Positions 18,817-28,285 of a stretch of 33,004 nucleotides of DNA are shown here, piece by piece. Both the position numbers and the translations under genes were made by a program. Every line of letters starts with the position of its first letter. Position 1 is the stretch's first letter. The stretch is from Paracoccaceae bacterium. GTDB taxonomy: Bacteria; Pseudomonadota; Alphaproteobacteria; Rhodobacterales; Rhodobacteraceae. The stretch lies in the NCBI GenBank assembly GCA_021767525.1, contig JAASTF010000002.1, positions 1 through 33,004 on the forward strand, read 5' to 3'. The notes beneath the pieces are model-generated. The model worked only from the letters and a program-made list of their open reading frames with translations. It was not told where the DNA came from and made no database searches.

Positions 18817-20916
18817 ATGAAAGCCAGTTATTTCTGCCGCCGAAACGGTGCGGTGTCCTGTGTTGTCGCGTTTTGTCTGCTGCTGCTGACCGCCGGTCTG
18901 GGCTGGGCGCAGGGCCGGTTGACGGTTGAAACGCCGATGCGCCCGAACATGGTGCTGGATAGCGGCGCAGCCTGGGGGCGCGACGCCGCGCATCTGCCGC
19001 TTGCAGGGCAGGCGCCGGCGGGGGCGCAGGTGGTCGGGCGGTTTGTCGGTGCCTCGGGTCAGGCGACGGAGTGGCAGCCGGTGGCAACCGCCGATGAGGC
19101 GGGGCACTGGCAGGGGCAGCTTGGCCCGGTGTCACGCGATGCCGGATGGGTGCGGCCGGAATTGCGCCTGTCCGACAGCGACACGGTCCAGTTCACCGGC
19201 ACGGCTCTGGCCGCGGGCCATGTGGTCGCGATCTGGGGCCAATCCGAGCTGCATCGCGCTGTTTTGCCCAGCCATGCCGCCCTGGACAGCGCCGCACCCG
19301 TGCGCGACCCGCTGGCCCTTCAGGTGACGTTTTCGCATTCAGCCAAGGACGATTACGGCGATCCTTCGCAGTTCGAGCACAGCGCGATCAGCGATCAAAG
19401 CCCGGTGTCGGCGCATATGGTGGCCCTGTCCAACATGCTGCACCAGGCCGCGCCGGGGCAGCGGTTTCACCTGGTTTTCCACACCCGGTCGGGCACCGGA
19501 TTTCAGCAGCTTTTGTCGGACGCGGCGCCGGGGCGTCTGTGGTCGGACGATCTGCGGCTGCATCGTTTCGCGCTGCCCTGGGGGGGCGCGCCGGGCCTGG
19601 CTTGGATCAGCTGGTACAACAGCGACTCGGGCCTGGGCGAGCGGTATGCCCAGGTGTTGTACGCGGCGATAACCGGCCAATCGGTCGAAGGCGCTGCGCT
19701 GGCCCCCGGTGATGTGCCCGAGGGTGGGCGGCATCCGCTGGACCACAGTTTTGCCACTCTTTACGGGCCGGACACGGTTTGGGCGGTGGCTGGGCCGCAC
19801 CGCTTCGAGATGAAGAAATTCAGCGCCCGAATCGCCGCCAACCGCGCCGGTGTCGATGCCTTGTTCGCCAGGCCAACGCCCGGCAATTTGCGCCGCGCGC
19901 TTGAACCTCTGACCTATCTCAACGGCAATCCGGCCTGGGGCAACGGTGATTTCAGCCATCCCGACACCAGCGCACAACCGGCCGATGGCATGGGGCGGCT
20001 GATGCTATTGATGGGCAATTCGATCCTGCGCCAGCTTGGTCTTGCGCAATGGCCCCTGCCGGCCTTCGATCACGCGCGCCTTAGCGCCGATGGCACCGAG
20101 GTGCAGGTATGGTCGGATGCGGGCCCCGTGACCACCACGCGTGCGGTGCAGACCGGGCAGGCCGACGCACCGGTTGCCGGGTTTCAGATCAATGGCGCCC
20201 CCGCAACCCAGGCGCATCTGCGCGATGGGCGGGTGGTGATCCGCTTCGATGCGCAGGGGCGTGCCTTTCCGCCGGGTGCGCGGCTGACCTTCGGCGCGGG
20301 CGGGATCGGCGCGCAGAATCTGAACCGCGATGTGCGCAAAACCCAGGTCTGGCGCGATTATCCCATCGTCGACGTGGGGCAGGTCGCGATCGAGGGCATC
20401 CCGGTCAAGGCGCAGACACCGCAGCATGTTCTTGATGTTTTGCCGCCGTCGCCCGACCTGACCATGCCGCTGCCCCAAGGCAACCTTTTGCCGCCGAAGG
20501 TGGCGGGCTTTGCCGAAACCGATCAGCCACCGGGTTGGGCTCGCTTCGGCGAGGGGTGGGAGCTGAACAGCGCCGAAAACACCGCCCGCGCGTCGTTGAC
20601 GGCGCGCGGCGGTTTGCAGGCCGTCATCCCCGAGGGCGCGGTGCGCGGCCTGAGCAACCGCCGGCTTGTTCTGACATTCGTGCCGCAGACCACCGGCAGC
20701 GACCCCGAGGTGCTGCGCGTCGCGGTCAGCGCCACGGGTGGCGCCAAATCGACTCTTTTCCTGGACGAGGTCACGCTGACCCCGGGCCAGCGTATGTATC
20801 TGCCGCTTGCCAAGACGCGGCAGGATGCGCCGGGGCTGATCATCCGGTTTCGTCGCCGTGGCGCGCTGACCGGGGACATTTCACTGACGGGTCTTGGCCT
20901 GTATGCCCTGCGCTAA
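18817..20916 (+). CDS. Secreted sialate O-acetylesterase/SGNH-like protein
   Basis: Signal peptide MKASYFCRRNGAVSCVVAFCLLLLTAGLGWAQ; WQPVATADEAGHWQGQLGPV...GHVVAIWGQSELHR (GQS block I-like); C-terminal beta-sandwich-like domain. ORF track start 18649 replaced with ATG 18817. Confidence 0.5.
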   Translation: MKASYFCRRNGAVSCVVAFCLLLLTAGLGWAQGRLTVETPMRPNMVLDSGAAWGRDAAHLPLAGQAPAGAQVVGRFVGASGQATEWQPVATADEAGHWQGQLGPVSRDAGWVRPELRLSDSDTVQFTGTALAAGHVVAIWGQSELHRAVLPSHAALDSAAPVRDPLALQVTFSHSAKDDYGDPSQFEHSAISDQSPVSAHMVALSNMLHQAAPGQRFHLVFHTRSGTGFQQLLSDAAPGRLWSDDLRLHRFALPWGGAPGLAWISWYNSDSGLGERYAQVLYAAITGQSVEGAALAPGDVPEGGRHPLDHSFATLYGPDTVWAVAGPHRFEMKKFSARIAANRAGVDALFARPTPGNLRRALEPLTYLNGNPAWGNGDFSHPDTSAQPADGMGRLMLLMGNSILRQLGLAQWPLPAFDHARLSADGTEVQVWSDAGPVTTTRAVQTGQADAPVAGFQINGAPATQAHLRDGRVVIRFDAQGRAFPPGARLTFGAGGIGAQNLNRDVRKTQVWRDYPIVDVGQVAIEGIPVKAQTPQHVLDVLPPSPDLTMPLPQGNLLPPKVAGFAETDQPPGWARFGEGWELNSAENTARASLTARGGLQAVIPEGAVRGLSNRRLVLTFVPQTTGSDPEVLRVAVSATGGAKSTLFLDEVTLTPGQRMYLPLAKTRQDAPGLIIRFRRRGALTGDISLTGLGLYALR

Positions 20917-20936
20917 GGCGCGGGGCGCGGCGCCGG

Positions 20937-22106
20937 TCAAAGCTTTTGCATTTCCTGTGCGATCAGGTCTGTATAGCGGTCAAGCCGCTCGTCCACGCGG
21001 GTCAGCGCGGTGTCGATCTCGGCCAAAAGGGTCGGGCGGTTTTCGAATCCGTCCTTTATCCGGGCCAGGATCTCGTCTGCGCTGTCGCTTTTGCAATCCA
21101 CCGAGCGGTCATATCCCAGCGTGCCGAAGACGCCGCGAAACTTGCGGCTATAAGCCATCGGGATCACCGGCACACGCGACGAAAAGGCGGCGATGGTGGC
21201 GTGCATCCGCGCCCCCATGAAGAAATCCAGACCCGCGATATAGGTTTTCGCGTCGATCGGTGATTTGAAAAAGGGTGACACGATCGTGCCGGGGAATTCG
21301 CGGGCAAGGGCCTCGTTCACGCGGTGATCGTCTTCGACCGCGATTTCATGCGATTGCACATGTCCGACCAGGTGCAATTCCACCCCGTCCTGCTGCTGGA
21401 AATACCGGATGATGCTGCGGATCAGCGCGGGATAATCGGCGGCAAGGCCGAATTGGTTCGATTGCGTGTAACCGCCGTTGAACAACAGCCCCGACACGTT
21501 CAGCCCCACCCGGATCGGCGCGCCATCCGCACGCGGCGCGGGCGGATCATAGGGCAGGCGCATGGCCACATCCGTCGCTTCGAGCATGTTTTCACGGACA
21601 CCCAGATCCGACAAAAAGGCGGTCGTCGGCGCATCGCGGCTGACCACCAGCCTGGACCGGCGCAGCGCCCAGCGGGCCAACCGCCGGGCATAGTGGGTTT
21701 CGAACGGCCCCACCGTTTGCGGCGACAGGATCAGGGGCTTTCCCATGCGCAGCGCGTGCAGCTTGGTGGCCCAGATGGTGAAAAACCGTTTCGGCCCGTA
21801 GATGTCGGTAAAGCTGTCGCCGCCGCCGATATCCACCACCATATCCGCCCGGCGCAGGCCAGCCGCCAATGGGCCAGACGGCGCGGGGATGTGCCGGGTG
21901 CGGAAATGCAGGTTCTCGATATCGTCCCAATGGCCGTAATCGGGGCGGGGGTCTTGCCAGCTCATGGCCAGAAAATGTGGCGTCACGCCAGCCTTCGCGG
22001 CGGCGGCGCGCAGGATTTCGGCATTGCTGAGCGTCAGGGCACCGACGCCCAGGTTGTCGGAATTCATCGAGTGCCACAAAAGTGCCAATGTAATGGTGCG
22101 CGTCAT
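20937..22106 (-). CDS. Polysaccharide pyruvyl transferase family protein
   Basis: NSDNLGVGALTLSNAEIL, DMVVDIGGGDSFTDIYG, GKPLILSPQTVGPF, SRDAPTTAFLSDLG, FFMGARMHATIAAFSSRVPVIPMAYSRKFRGVFGTLGY. Confidence 0.92.
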   Translation of the reverse strand: MTRTITLALLWHSMNSDNLGVGALTLSNAEILRAAAAKAGVTPHFLAMSWQDPRPDYGHWDDIENLHFRTRHIPAPSGPLAAGLRRADMVVDIGGGDSFTDIYGPKRFFTIWATKLHALRMGKPLILSPQTVGPFETHYARRLARWALRRSRLVVSRDAPTTAFLSDLGVRENMLEATDVAMRLPYDPPAPRADGAPIRVGLNVSGLLFNGGYTQSNQFGLAADYPALIRSIIRYFQQQDGVELHLVGHVQSHEIAVEDDHRVNEALAREFPGTIVSPFFKSPIDAKTYIAGLDFFMGARMHATIAAFSSRVPVIPMAYSRKFRGVFGTLGYDRSVDCKSDSADEILARIKDGFENRPTLLAEIDTALTRVDERLDRYTDLIAQEMQKL

Positions 22107-22206
22107 CGGTCCCCGACCGTGAAATACCTGTTCCGACTTTCCTTAACGCGCTTCATGACATATTACAAAGCAAGTCATGCTGCTTTGCAGAAATTAGGAA
22201 GACGCC

Positions 22207-23469
22207 GTGCCATCTGCTGCTGAAAAAGAAGCAAATTCGCCACGGCATCGGCCACAGCCCACGCAGGTCGCGCCGTCGCTGGTGCGCGTTGCGACGGGGG
22301 ATTTATGCGCAGGCTGCGGCGGGTGCGCGGCGATCGCGCCCGGCGCGATCCGGATGGCCGAGGATGCCGCCGGATACCTGCGCCCGGTTCAGACAGGGAC
22401 GGTCAGCACCGAACAGGATGCGCTTATCGCGGCGACGTGCCCGGGCCTGACGCAAGAGGTTGACGGCGCCGGGCGCACCGACCATGCGCTGTGGGGGCCG
22501 TTCGTGGATATGCATTCGGGCCATGCGCTGGATGACGACCTGCGTTTCGCCGGGGCGTCGGGCGGGGCGCTGTCGGGGCTTGCCGCCTGGCTGATCCGCT
22601 CGGGCGAGGTTCAGGCGGTGGTGCAGATCAAGGCCGACCCGGACAACCCTGTCGGCAATGTCGCCACCATCAGCCGCACCCGTGACGAGGTTCTGGGCGC
22701 CGCCGGCTCGCGCTATGCGCCAGCGGCCCCACTGTCGATTCTGCCGGATTTGCCCGACGATCTGCAGCGGCTTGCCTTTATCGGCAAGCCTTGCGATGCC
22801 GCCGCGCTGCGTGCCATGTGCGCGCGCGACCCGGAATTGGCGCGTCGGTTTCCCGTGATCCTGTCATTTTTCTGCGCCGGCACGCCGTCGCTGGCCGGGG
22901 CGCGGGCGGTTCTGGCGGCGCTGAACACCGCGCCCGAACAGGCGCGTGCCTTTCGCTACCGCGGCAACGGCTGGCCCGGCCTCGCCACGGTAACCCGCGC
23001 CGACGGGTCGACCGAGAGCATGAGTTACCACGACAGCTGGGGCAAAATCCTGTCAAAGCACGTGCAGCATCGGTGCAAGATTTGTGCTGACGGGACCGGC
23101 GCCGCGGCGGATATCGTCTGCGCCGATGCATGGGAAAGCGACGCGGACGGCTATCCCCTGTTCGACGAGGCCGAGGGCTGCAGCCTGATCGTCGCCCGGA
23201 CGCAACAGGGCGCCGCGCTGCTGGACCGTGCCGCCCGGGACGGCGCCATCACGCTGGGCCCGTTCGACGTGCCGCAATTGACGGCGATCCAGCCGGGGCA
23301 GCGCAATCGGCGCCGCGCACTGGCGGCACGGTTGGCGGCGCTGCGCCTGATCGGCAAACCCGTACCGCGCTATCGCGGGCTGCGCCTGCTGGCGGCCGCG
23401 CGGCAGGCGCGCCCCGGTTTCCTGCTGCGCAATTTCCTTGGCACCCTGCGCCGCGGGCTGCGAAAATGA
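22207..23469 (+). CDS. Coenzyme F420 hydrogenase/dehydrogenase beta-subunit (FrhB)-like Fe-S protein
   Basis: LCAGCGGCAAIAPGAIRM cysteine motif; FAGASGGALSGLAAWLIRSGEVQAVVQI; GKPCDAAALRAM; FFCAGTPS; HRCKICADGTGAAADIVCADAW. GTG start. Confidence 0.88.
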   Translation: MPSAAEKEANSPRHRPQPTQVAPSLVRVATGDLCAGCGGCAAIAPGAIRMAEDAAGYLRPVQTGTVSTEQDALIAATCPGLTQEVDGAGRTDHALWGPFVDMHSGHALDDDLRFAGASGGALSGLAAWLIRSGEVQAVVQIKADPDNPVGNVATISRTRDEVLGAAGSRYAPAAPLSILPDLPDDLQRLAFIGKPCDAAALRAMCARDPELARRFPVILSFFCAGTPSLAGARAVLAALNTAPEQARAFRYRGNGWPGLATVTRADGSTESMSYHDSWGKILSKHVQHRCKICADGTGAAADIVCADAWESDADGYPLFDEAEGCSLIVARTQQGAALLDRAARDGAITLGPFDVPQLTAIQPGQRNRRRALAARLAALRLIGKPVPRYRGLRLLAAARQARPGFLLRNFLGTLRRGLRK

Positions 23470-23503
23470 GCGGGTGCGACAGCGTTTTGGCGGGGTGGCC
23501 GTG

Positions 23504-24922
23504 ATGCTGCGAAAGGTGCTGATATTGCTGTCGGGCAATGCGGCGGCCTCGGTCCTGTTGCTGGCCCGCAACCTGATCGTGGCGCGTTTGATCCCGGTCG
23601 AGGATTACGGCATCGCCGCCACCTTTGCCGTCACGATGGCGCTGGTGGAAATGTCGACGCAGTTCGGCCTGCAACAGCAGATCATCCAAAGCAAGGACGG
23701 CGAGGACGCCCGATTTCAAGCTGCCTTGCAGGGCTTCCAGGTGCTCCGCGGGATTATCGCCGGCGCGGTTCTTTTCCTGCTGGCCCAGCCGATTGCCAAC
23801 TTTCTGAACATCCCCGAGGTCGCCTGGGCCTATCAGGTGATGGCGCTGATGCCGGTGTTTCGTGCGTTGCAGCATTTCGACATTCACCGGCTGAACCGCG
23901 CGCTGCGTTATGCGCCGATGCTGCTGACAAGCGGTGTGCCCGCGCTGCTGTCCTTGTTGGCGGTGTTCCCGCTGGCGATGTGGCTGTCGGATTACCGGGT
24001 GATGCTGTTCGCGCTGTTGCTGCAAGAGGCGCTGGGCGCGATCACGTCGCACGTGATGGCCGAACGCCCGTATCGCCTGGTGCTGGACAGGCGGATCATG
24101 GCCGGATCGCTGCGATTTGGCTGGCCATTGCTGGTTAACGGGGCGCTGTTGTTTCTGGTGATGCAGGGCGACAAGCTGATCGTCGGGCGAGAGCTGGGCA
24201 TGGTGGCGCTGGGGGTGTTCGGCATGGGCATTACCCTGACGCTGACACCCACGCTGATCCTGGCCAAGACCACGCAGAATTTCTTTTTGCCGCAGCTGTC
24301 CGCGATTGCCGAAGGCGGCGACAGCGCGCGGTTCGACAGCCTGGCGCGTGCGTCGTTCCAGGCTGCGATGTTGAATGGTGTCGCGCTGCTGCTGGGCGTC
24401 TTTGCCATCGGCATTCCGTTTGTCGATCTGCTGCTGGGCAGCAAATATGCGGCGCTGCATCCGCTGTTGATCTGGCTGGCCGCACAACAGGGCATACGCG
24501 TTTTCAAAAGCGGACCGTCCACCGTTGCCGTGGCGCGCGCGGTGACCTCGAACGCGCTTTATCCCAATATCGTCCGTGCCCTTGGGCTGCCGGTGGCCTG
24601 GGTCGTCGTGGTGAATGGCGGCGGAATCTGGCACGTGATCGTCGTTGCGCTGGTGGCCGAGGCCCTGGGGTATGCCGTGGCGCTGTTCCTGGCGCGGCGC
24701 CGACTGGGCATCGCCCTGGGGCCGTTGCTGCCCAGCCTGCTGCTGACGGCCGCGCTTTTCGCCGCAGCGTTGGTCGTGCCGGCCTCGGGGCGCGATGCAG
24801 CGTCGCTATGGCTGAACGCGGCTTTTGTCCTGGCTGCGCCGGTGGGGCTGCTTATGACGATGAAAGACCTGCGCCAATATGCCAGAAGCCACCTGGGCGC
24901 CCGGGCCAAAGGAAAGGTGTAA
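23504..24922 (+). CDS. Oligosaccharide flippase / Wzx-like polysaccharide transporter
   Basis: Multi-TM protein; LLARNLIVARLIPVEDYGIAATFAVTMALVEM; C-terminal LLGSKYAALHPLLIWLAAQQGIRVFKSGPS, typical of MATE/MVF Wzx relatives. Confidence 0.88.
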   Translation: MLRKVLILLSGNAAASVLLLARNLIVARLIPVEDYGIAATFAVTMALVEMSTQFGLQQQIIQSKDGEDARFQAALQGFQVLRGIIAGAVLFLLAQPIANFLNIPEVAWAYQVMALMPVFRALQHFDIHRLNRALRYAPMLLTSGVPALLSLLAVFPLAMWLSDYRVMLFALLLQEALGAITSHVMAERPYRLVLDRRIMAGSLRFGWPLLVNGALLFLVMQGDKLIVGRELGMVALGVFGMGITLTLTPTLILAKTTQNFFLPQLSAIAEGGDSARFDSLARASFQAAMLNGVALLLGVFAIGIPFVDLLLGSKYAALHPLLIWLAAQQGIRVFKSGPSTVAVARAVTSNALYPNIVRALGLPVAWVVVVNGGGIWHVIVVALVAEALGYAVALFLARRRLGIALGPLLPSLLLTAALFAAALVVPASGRDAASLWLNAAFVLAAPVGLLMTMKDLRQYARSHLGARAKGKV

Positions 24923-24925
24923 TCC

Positions 24926-25849
24926 GTGACCAGCACTCCTGTTCCTCTGTTGCATGTCGGCTATCACAAGACGGCGACCACGTGGATGCAAAAGCATCTT
25001 TTCGTGCCGGCGCACGGGTTTCGCCAGATGATGGACCACCAGGCGGTGTTCGACCTGATCGTGAAACCGCACGGCCTGCGTTTCGACCCTGGGCCGGCCC
25101 GGTCGGCGCTGGCGCAGGCCATGACCGCGCTTCAGCCGGGCGAGGTTCCGGTGATCTCGTCCGAGGTTCTGTCGGGGCATCCCTTTCAGGGCGGGCACGA
25201 AAGCGATGTCTATGCCGAACGCCTGGCCCGCATCGTGCCCGAGGCCAGGATATTGCTGTCGATCCGTGACCAGATGCACATCATCCCGTCGGTCTACATG
25301 CAGTATCTGCAACGGGGCGGGACGATGCCCTTCGATCAGTTTTTCGAAGGCACGAACCGGCCGGGCTATTTCGGGTTCACGGACGAGCATTTCGAATACG
25401 ACGTTCTGGTGGCCCATTACCAATCGCTGTTCGGCGCGGACAACGTTTATGTGCTGACGCAGGAATCGCTGAAATCTGATATGGATGGCGCGTCGGCCGC
25501 GCTGGCGCAGTTCGCGGGTGCGGCCGGGTTCGGCGGTTTGCAGCCATCGGCCCGGCGGGTTCATGCCGCGGGCTATCCCGAATACGCCGCGCCGTTCCTG
25601 CGCCGGGCGAACCACCTGCAAACCAGCACGTTGAACCCGCGCCCTATCGTTGCCTTGGGTGAAACGCCGGGCGGGCTGTTCCGGCTGGTGGGCGGCCTGT
25701 CGCGGCGCTGGCCGATCAAGCCGCTGCTGTCGAACCGCCGCCCGGTTTCCGCACATGTGGCCAGGCGCTTTGCCGGGCGCTACACTGAGCATAACAAACG
25801 TCTGGCCGCCATTGTGCGGCACCCGCTGAATCTGAGCATGTATTGCTGA
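24926..25849 (+). CDS. Sulfotransferase family protein
   Basis: N-terminal 5'-PSB-like LLHVGYHKTATTWMQKHLF; ILLSIRDQMHIIPSVYMQYLQRGG (3'-PB-like); DNVYVLTQESLKSD. Confidence 0.75.
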   Translation: MTSTPVPLLHVGYHKTATTWMQKHLFVPAHGFRQMMDHQAVFDLIVKPHGLRFDPGPARSALAQAMTALQPGEVPVISSEVLSGHPFQGGHESDVYAERLARIVPEARILLSIRDQMHIIPSVYMQYLQRGGTMPFDQFFEGTNRPGYFGFTDEHFEYDVLVAHYQSLFGADNVYVLTQESLKSDMDGASAALAQFAGAAGFGGLQPSARRVHAAGYPEYAAPFLRRANHLQTSTLNPRPIVALGETPGGLFRLVGGLSRRWPIKPLLSNRRPVSAHVARRFAGRYTEHNKRLAAIVRHPLNLSMYC

Positions 25850-25889
25850 CCCCAACCGGGCGAAACCGACAACCAAAAGCGAGACCGTC

Positions 25890-27263
25890 GTGAGCATCGC
25901 CGAGACATCGCCCCCGCGCCTTGCCGCCGCACGCAGTGCCGAGCGGCTTTCGCCGGTGGTGACAATCTATATCCTGTGCGTTGTCTTTCCGATCTTCTTT
26001 TTCGTCGGCCCGCTTTACATGAACACCTTGCGGCTGATGCTGCTGGTGCTGGTGATCCCGCTTTGGTTCCGCCTGATCCTGGGCCACTACGGCCGCGTCA
26101 TCGTGACGGACTGGCTGTTCGTGGCCTATTTCGTCTGGCAGATCCCGGCGCTGGCTGTGAACAACCCCGAGGCGGTGGTGCAGCAGTCGGGCTCGACCGG
26201 GGCCGAGTTTCTGGGCGGCTACCTCGTTGGGCGCGCGTTCATTCGTGACCGCGGCGCCTTTATCGCGATGTGCCGGCAATTGTCGCTGATCGTGTTGCTG
26301 ATCCTGCCCTTCGGCCTGCTTGAGGCGCGCACCGCCGACCCCTTCATCCCGGACCTGATCCGCAGTGTGCCCGCGCTGTTTTCGGTGCCCGATGTGAACA
26401 TACCCGGGCGGATGGGGCTGAACCGCGTGCAGAATACCTTTACCCACCCGATCCATTACGGGCTGTTCTGTTCGGTGGTGTTTTCTTTGAATTTCATAGC
26501 CTTGCAAGACAAGATCGGAACCACCTGGCGCTGGCTCTCCAGTATGCTGATCGGTTTGGGGTGTTTCCTTGCGCTGTCTTCGGGGGCATTGCTGGCCTTG
26601 CTTTTGCAACTGGGCCTGATCGCCTGGGCGTTCGTGTTGCGCAAGGTGTCGTGGCGGTGGTGGCTGCTGCTGGGGCTTGGGGTGCTGGCCTATGTGGTGG
26701 TCGATCTTCTGTCGAACCGGACGCCCCTGCGTGTCTTTCTGAGTTACGCCACCTTTTCCGCGCACACCGCTTACTGGCGGTCGCTGATCTTTGAATACGG
26801 TTTCCAGAACGCGCTGGACAACCCGCTGTTCGGGATCGGCCTGAACGACTGGGAGCGCCCCGACTGGATGTACGGCGACAGCATGGATAATTTCTGGCTG
26901 GTGGTTGCCGTGCGCTATGGGTTTCCCGCCGCGATCTTTATCATCGCGGGATATCTGTATGTCATCTTCAAGGTGATGTTCCGCGAGGTCGACAGCGACC
27001 CCGAGCTTTGGAAAATCCGCCGCGCCTGGGTGTTCAGCTTTGTCGGGCTGACCTTTACCTTGTGCACGGTGCATATCTGGGCAAATGTCTATTCCTTCGT
27101 GTTCTTCATCTTTGCCGCGGGTATCTGGTTGATCGATGCCAAGCCCAAGGGCGGCGAAGAGGACGAGACCGACGAAACCCCGCAGCGTCCGTCGCATCTG
27201 CCCTTCAGCCGATTCCAGCACACGCCGCGCGACACGCGCCGGCCCGCGCCCGCGCTGCGCTAG
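25890..27263 (+). CDS. O-antigen ligase/Wzy polymerase-like membrane protein
   Basis: About ten predicted TM segments; periplasmic loop FEYGFQNALDNPLFGIGLNDWERPDWMYGDSMDNFWLVVAVRYGFPAAIF typical of Wzy/WaaL. Confidence 0.82.
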   Translation: MSIAETSPPRLAAARSAERLSPVVTIYILCVVFPIFFFVGPLYMNTLRLMLLVLVIPLWFRLILGHYGRVIVTDWLFVAYFVWQIPALAVNNPEAVVQQSGSTGAEFLGGYLVGRAFIRDRGAFIAMCRQLSLIVLLILPFGLLEARTADPFIPDLIRSVPALFSVPDVNIPGRMGLNRVQNTFTHPIHYGLFCSVVFSLNFIALQDKIGTTWRWLSSMLIGLGCFLALSSGALLALLLQLGLIAWAFVLRKVSWRWWLLLGLGVLAYVVVDLLSNRTPLRVFLSYATFSAHTAYWRSLIFEYGFQNALDNPLFGIGLNDWERPDWMYGDSMDNFWLVVAVRYGFPAAIFIIAGYLYVIFKVMFREVDSDPELWKIRRAWVFSFVGLTFTLCTVHIWANVYSFVFFIFAAGIWLIDAKPKGGEEDETDETPQRPSHLPFSRFQHTPRDTRRPAPALR

Positions 27264-27350
27264 GGCGCGGCGCGCAATACGCTTTTCTTTCAATTGGCCA
27301 ACCACTAGACACTTGGGCACGGTAACGCGCCAAAGGGGGCTTGCGCTGCG

Positions 27351-28067
27351 ATGCTGTCCGGCTTGTTCAGACGATCCGATCCCGCCGCAGGGTTGCGTCC
27401 GGATAGCGACATGGCGGTGATCGGTGACGTTCACGGGCGCGCCGACCTGCTGGCGCGTGCGCTGGAGGATAGCCGGGGCATACCGACGGTTTGTGTCGGT
27501 GACTATATCGACCGCGGCCCGCAATCGGCCGATGTATTGGCGATGCTGCGCGCGCGGCCGGATGTGACCTGTCTGGCCGGTAATCACGAAGATATGCTGC
27601 TGGCATTTCTGGATGCGCCCGAGCAGGCCGGGCCAACGTGGTTGCGTCATGGCGGCGAGGCGACGGTTGAAAGCTTTGGCCTGAATGGTGATCTGGCCAG
27701 GGGCGGCCCGTTGGCCGATCTGCGCGATGCGCTGGCGGCGGCGATGGGCGAGGATCTGATTGGTTGGCTGCGCGATCTGCCGGTGCTCCATATCAATGGA
27801 AACGTGGCCGTCGTTCACGCCGCTGCCGACCCGGCCAAGCCGCTGGATCAGCAGGATCGGCGCACGCTTTTGTGGGGGCATCCGGGCTTTGCCAGGGGGC
27901 GGCGCCGCGATGGAATGTGGGTCGTGCATGGCCACACGGTGGTGGCACAGCCGAGCCTGGCGAACGGGCGGATCGCGGTCGACACCGGGGCCTATGCAAC
28001 AAATCGCCTAACCGTTGCGCATATAGGTGCGGGAAAAATACACTTTTCAACTGCGACCTTCCCGTGA
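27351..28067 (+). CDS. Metallophosphoesterase (PPP-type Ser/Thr phosphatase-like)
   Basis: MAVIGDVHGRADLL, VGDYIDRGPQSADVL, CLAGNHEDMLLAF, VVHGHTVV, VDTGAY motifs. Confidence 0.93.
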   Translation: MLSGLFRRSDPAAGLRPDSDMAVIGDVHGRADLLARALEDSRGIPTVCVGDYIDRGPQSADVLAMLRARPDVTCLAGNHEDMLLAFLDAPEQAGPTWLRHGGEATVESFGLNGDLARGGPLADLRDALAAAMGEDLIGWLRDLPVLHINGNVAVVHAAADPAKPLDQQDRRTLLWGHPGFARGRRRDGMWVVHGHTVVAQPSLANGRIAVDTGAYATNRLTVAHIGAGKIHFSTATFP

Positions 28068-28077
28068 CAAGAATATG

Positions 28078-28098
28078 GTGCCCCTGCGGCACTTTTTT
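28078..28098 (+). terminator. Rho-independent terminator
   Basis: GTGCC-CCTGC-GGCAC followed by TTTTTT, 10 nt after the 27351..28067 stop. Confidence 0.75.
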
Positions 28099-28285
28099 GG
28101 CAAATGGTTAATATGACGTAGGTATTTGTTAACTAAGGATTTCCCGGGTCTTGGTTAACTGATTCTCTCTGCGAAAAACGCCACGAAACAATAGGCGCGC
28201 TTGCCCGTATTTGTTTCTTAATCTATCCTAATTCAGCACGTGTTGCGGGCTTGGTATGCCACACATGGCGAAAAAAACGGCACCT

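Noticed and set aside
23249-24634. 461-aa minus-strand ORF
   Set aside because: Antisense to the FrhB-like and flippase genes; no domain signature.
25716-27935. 739-aa minus-strand ORF
   Set aside because: Antisense to the sulfotransferase, polymerase and phosphatase genes; low-complexity H/Q/R composition.
28101-28160. CtrA-type binding site
   Set aside because: TTAA elements are present but spacing does not match TTAA-N7-TTAA.
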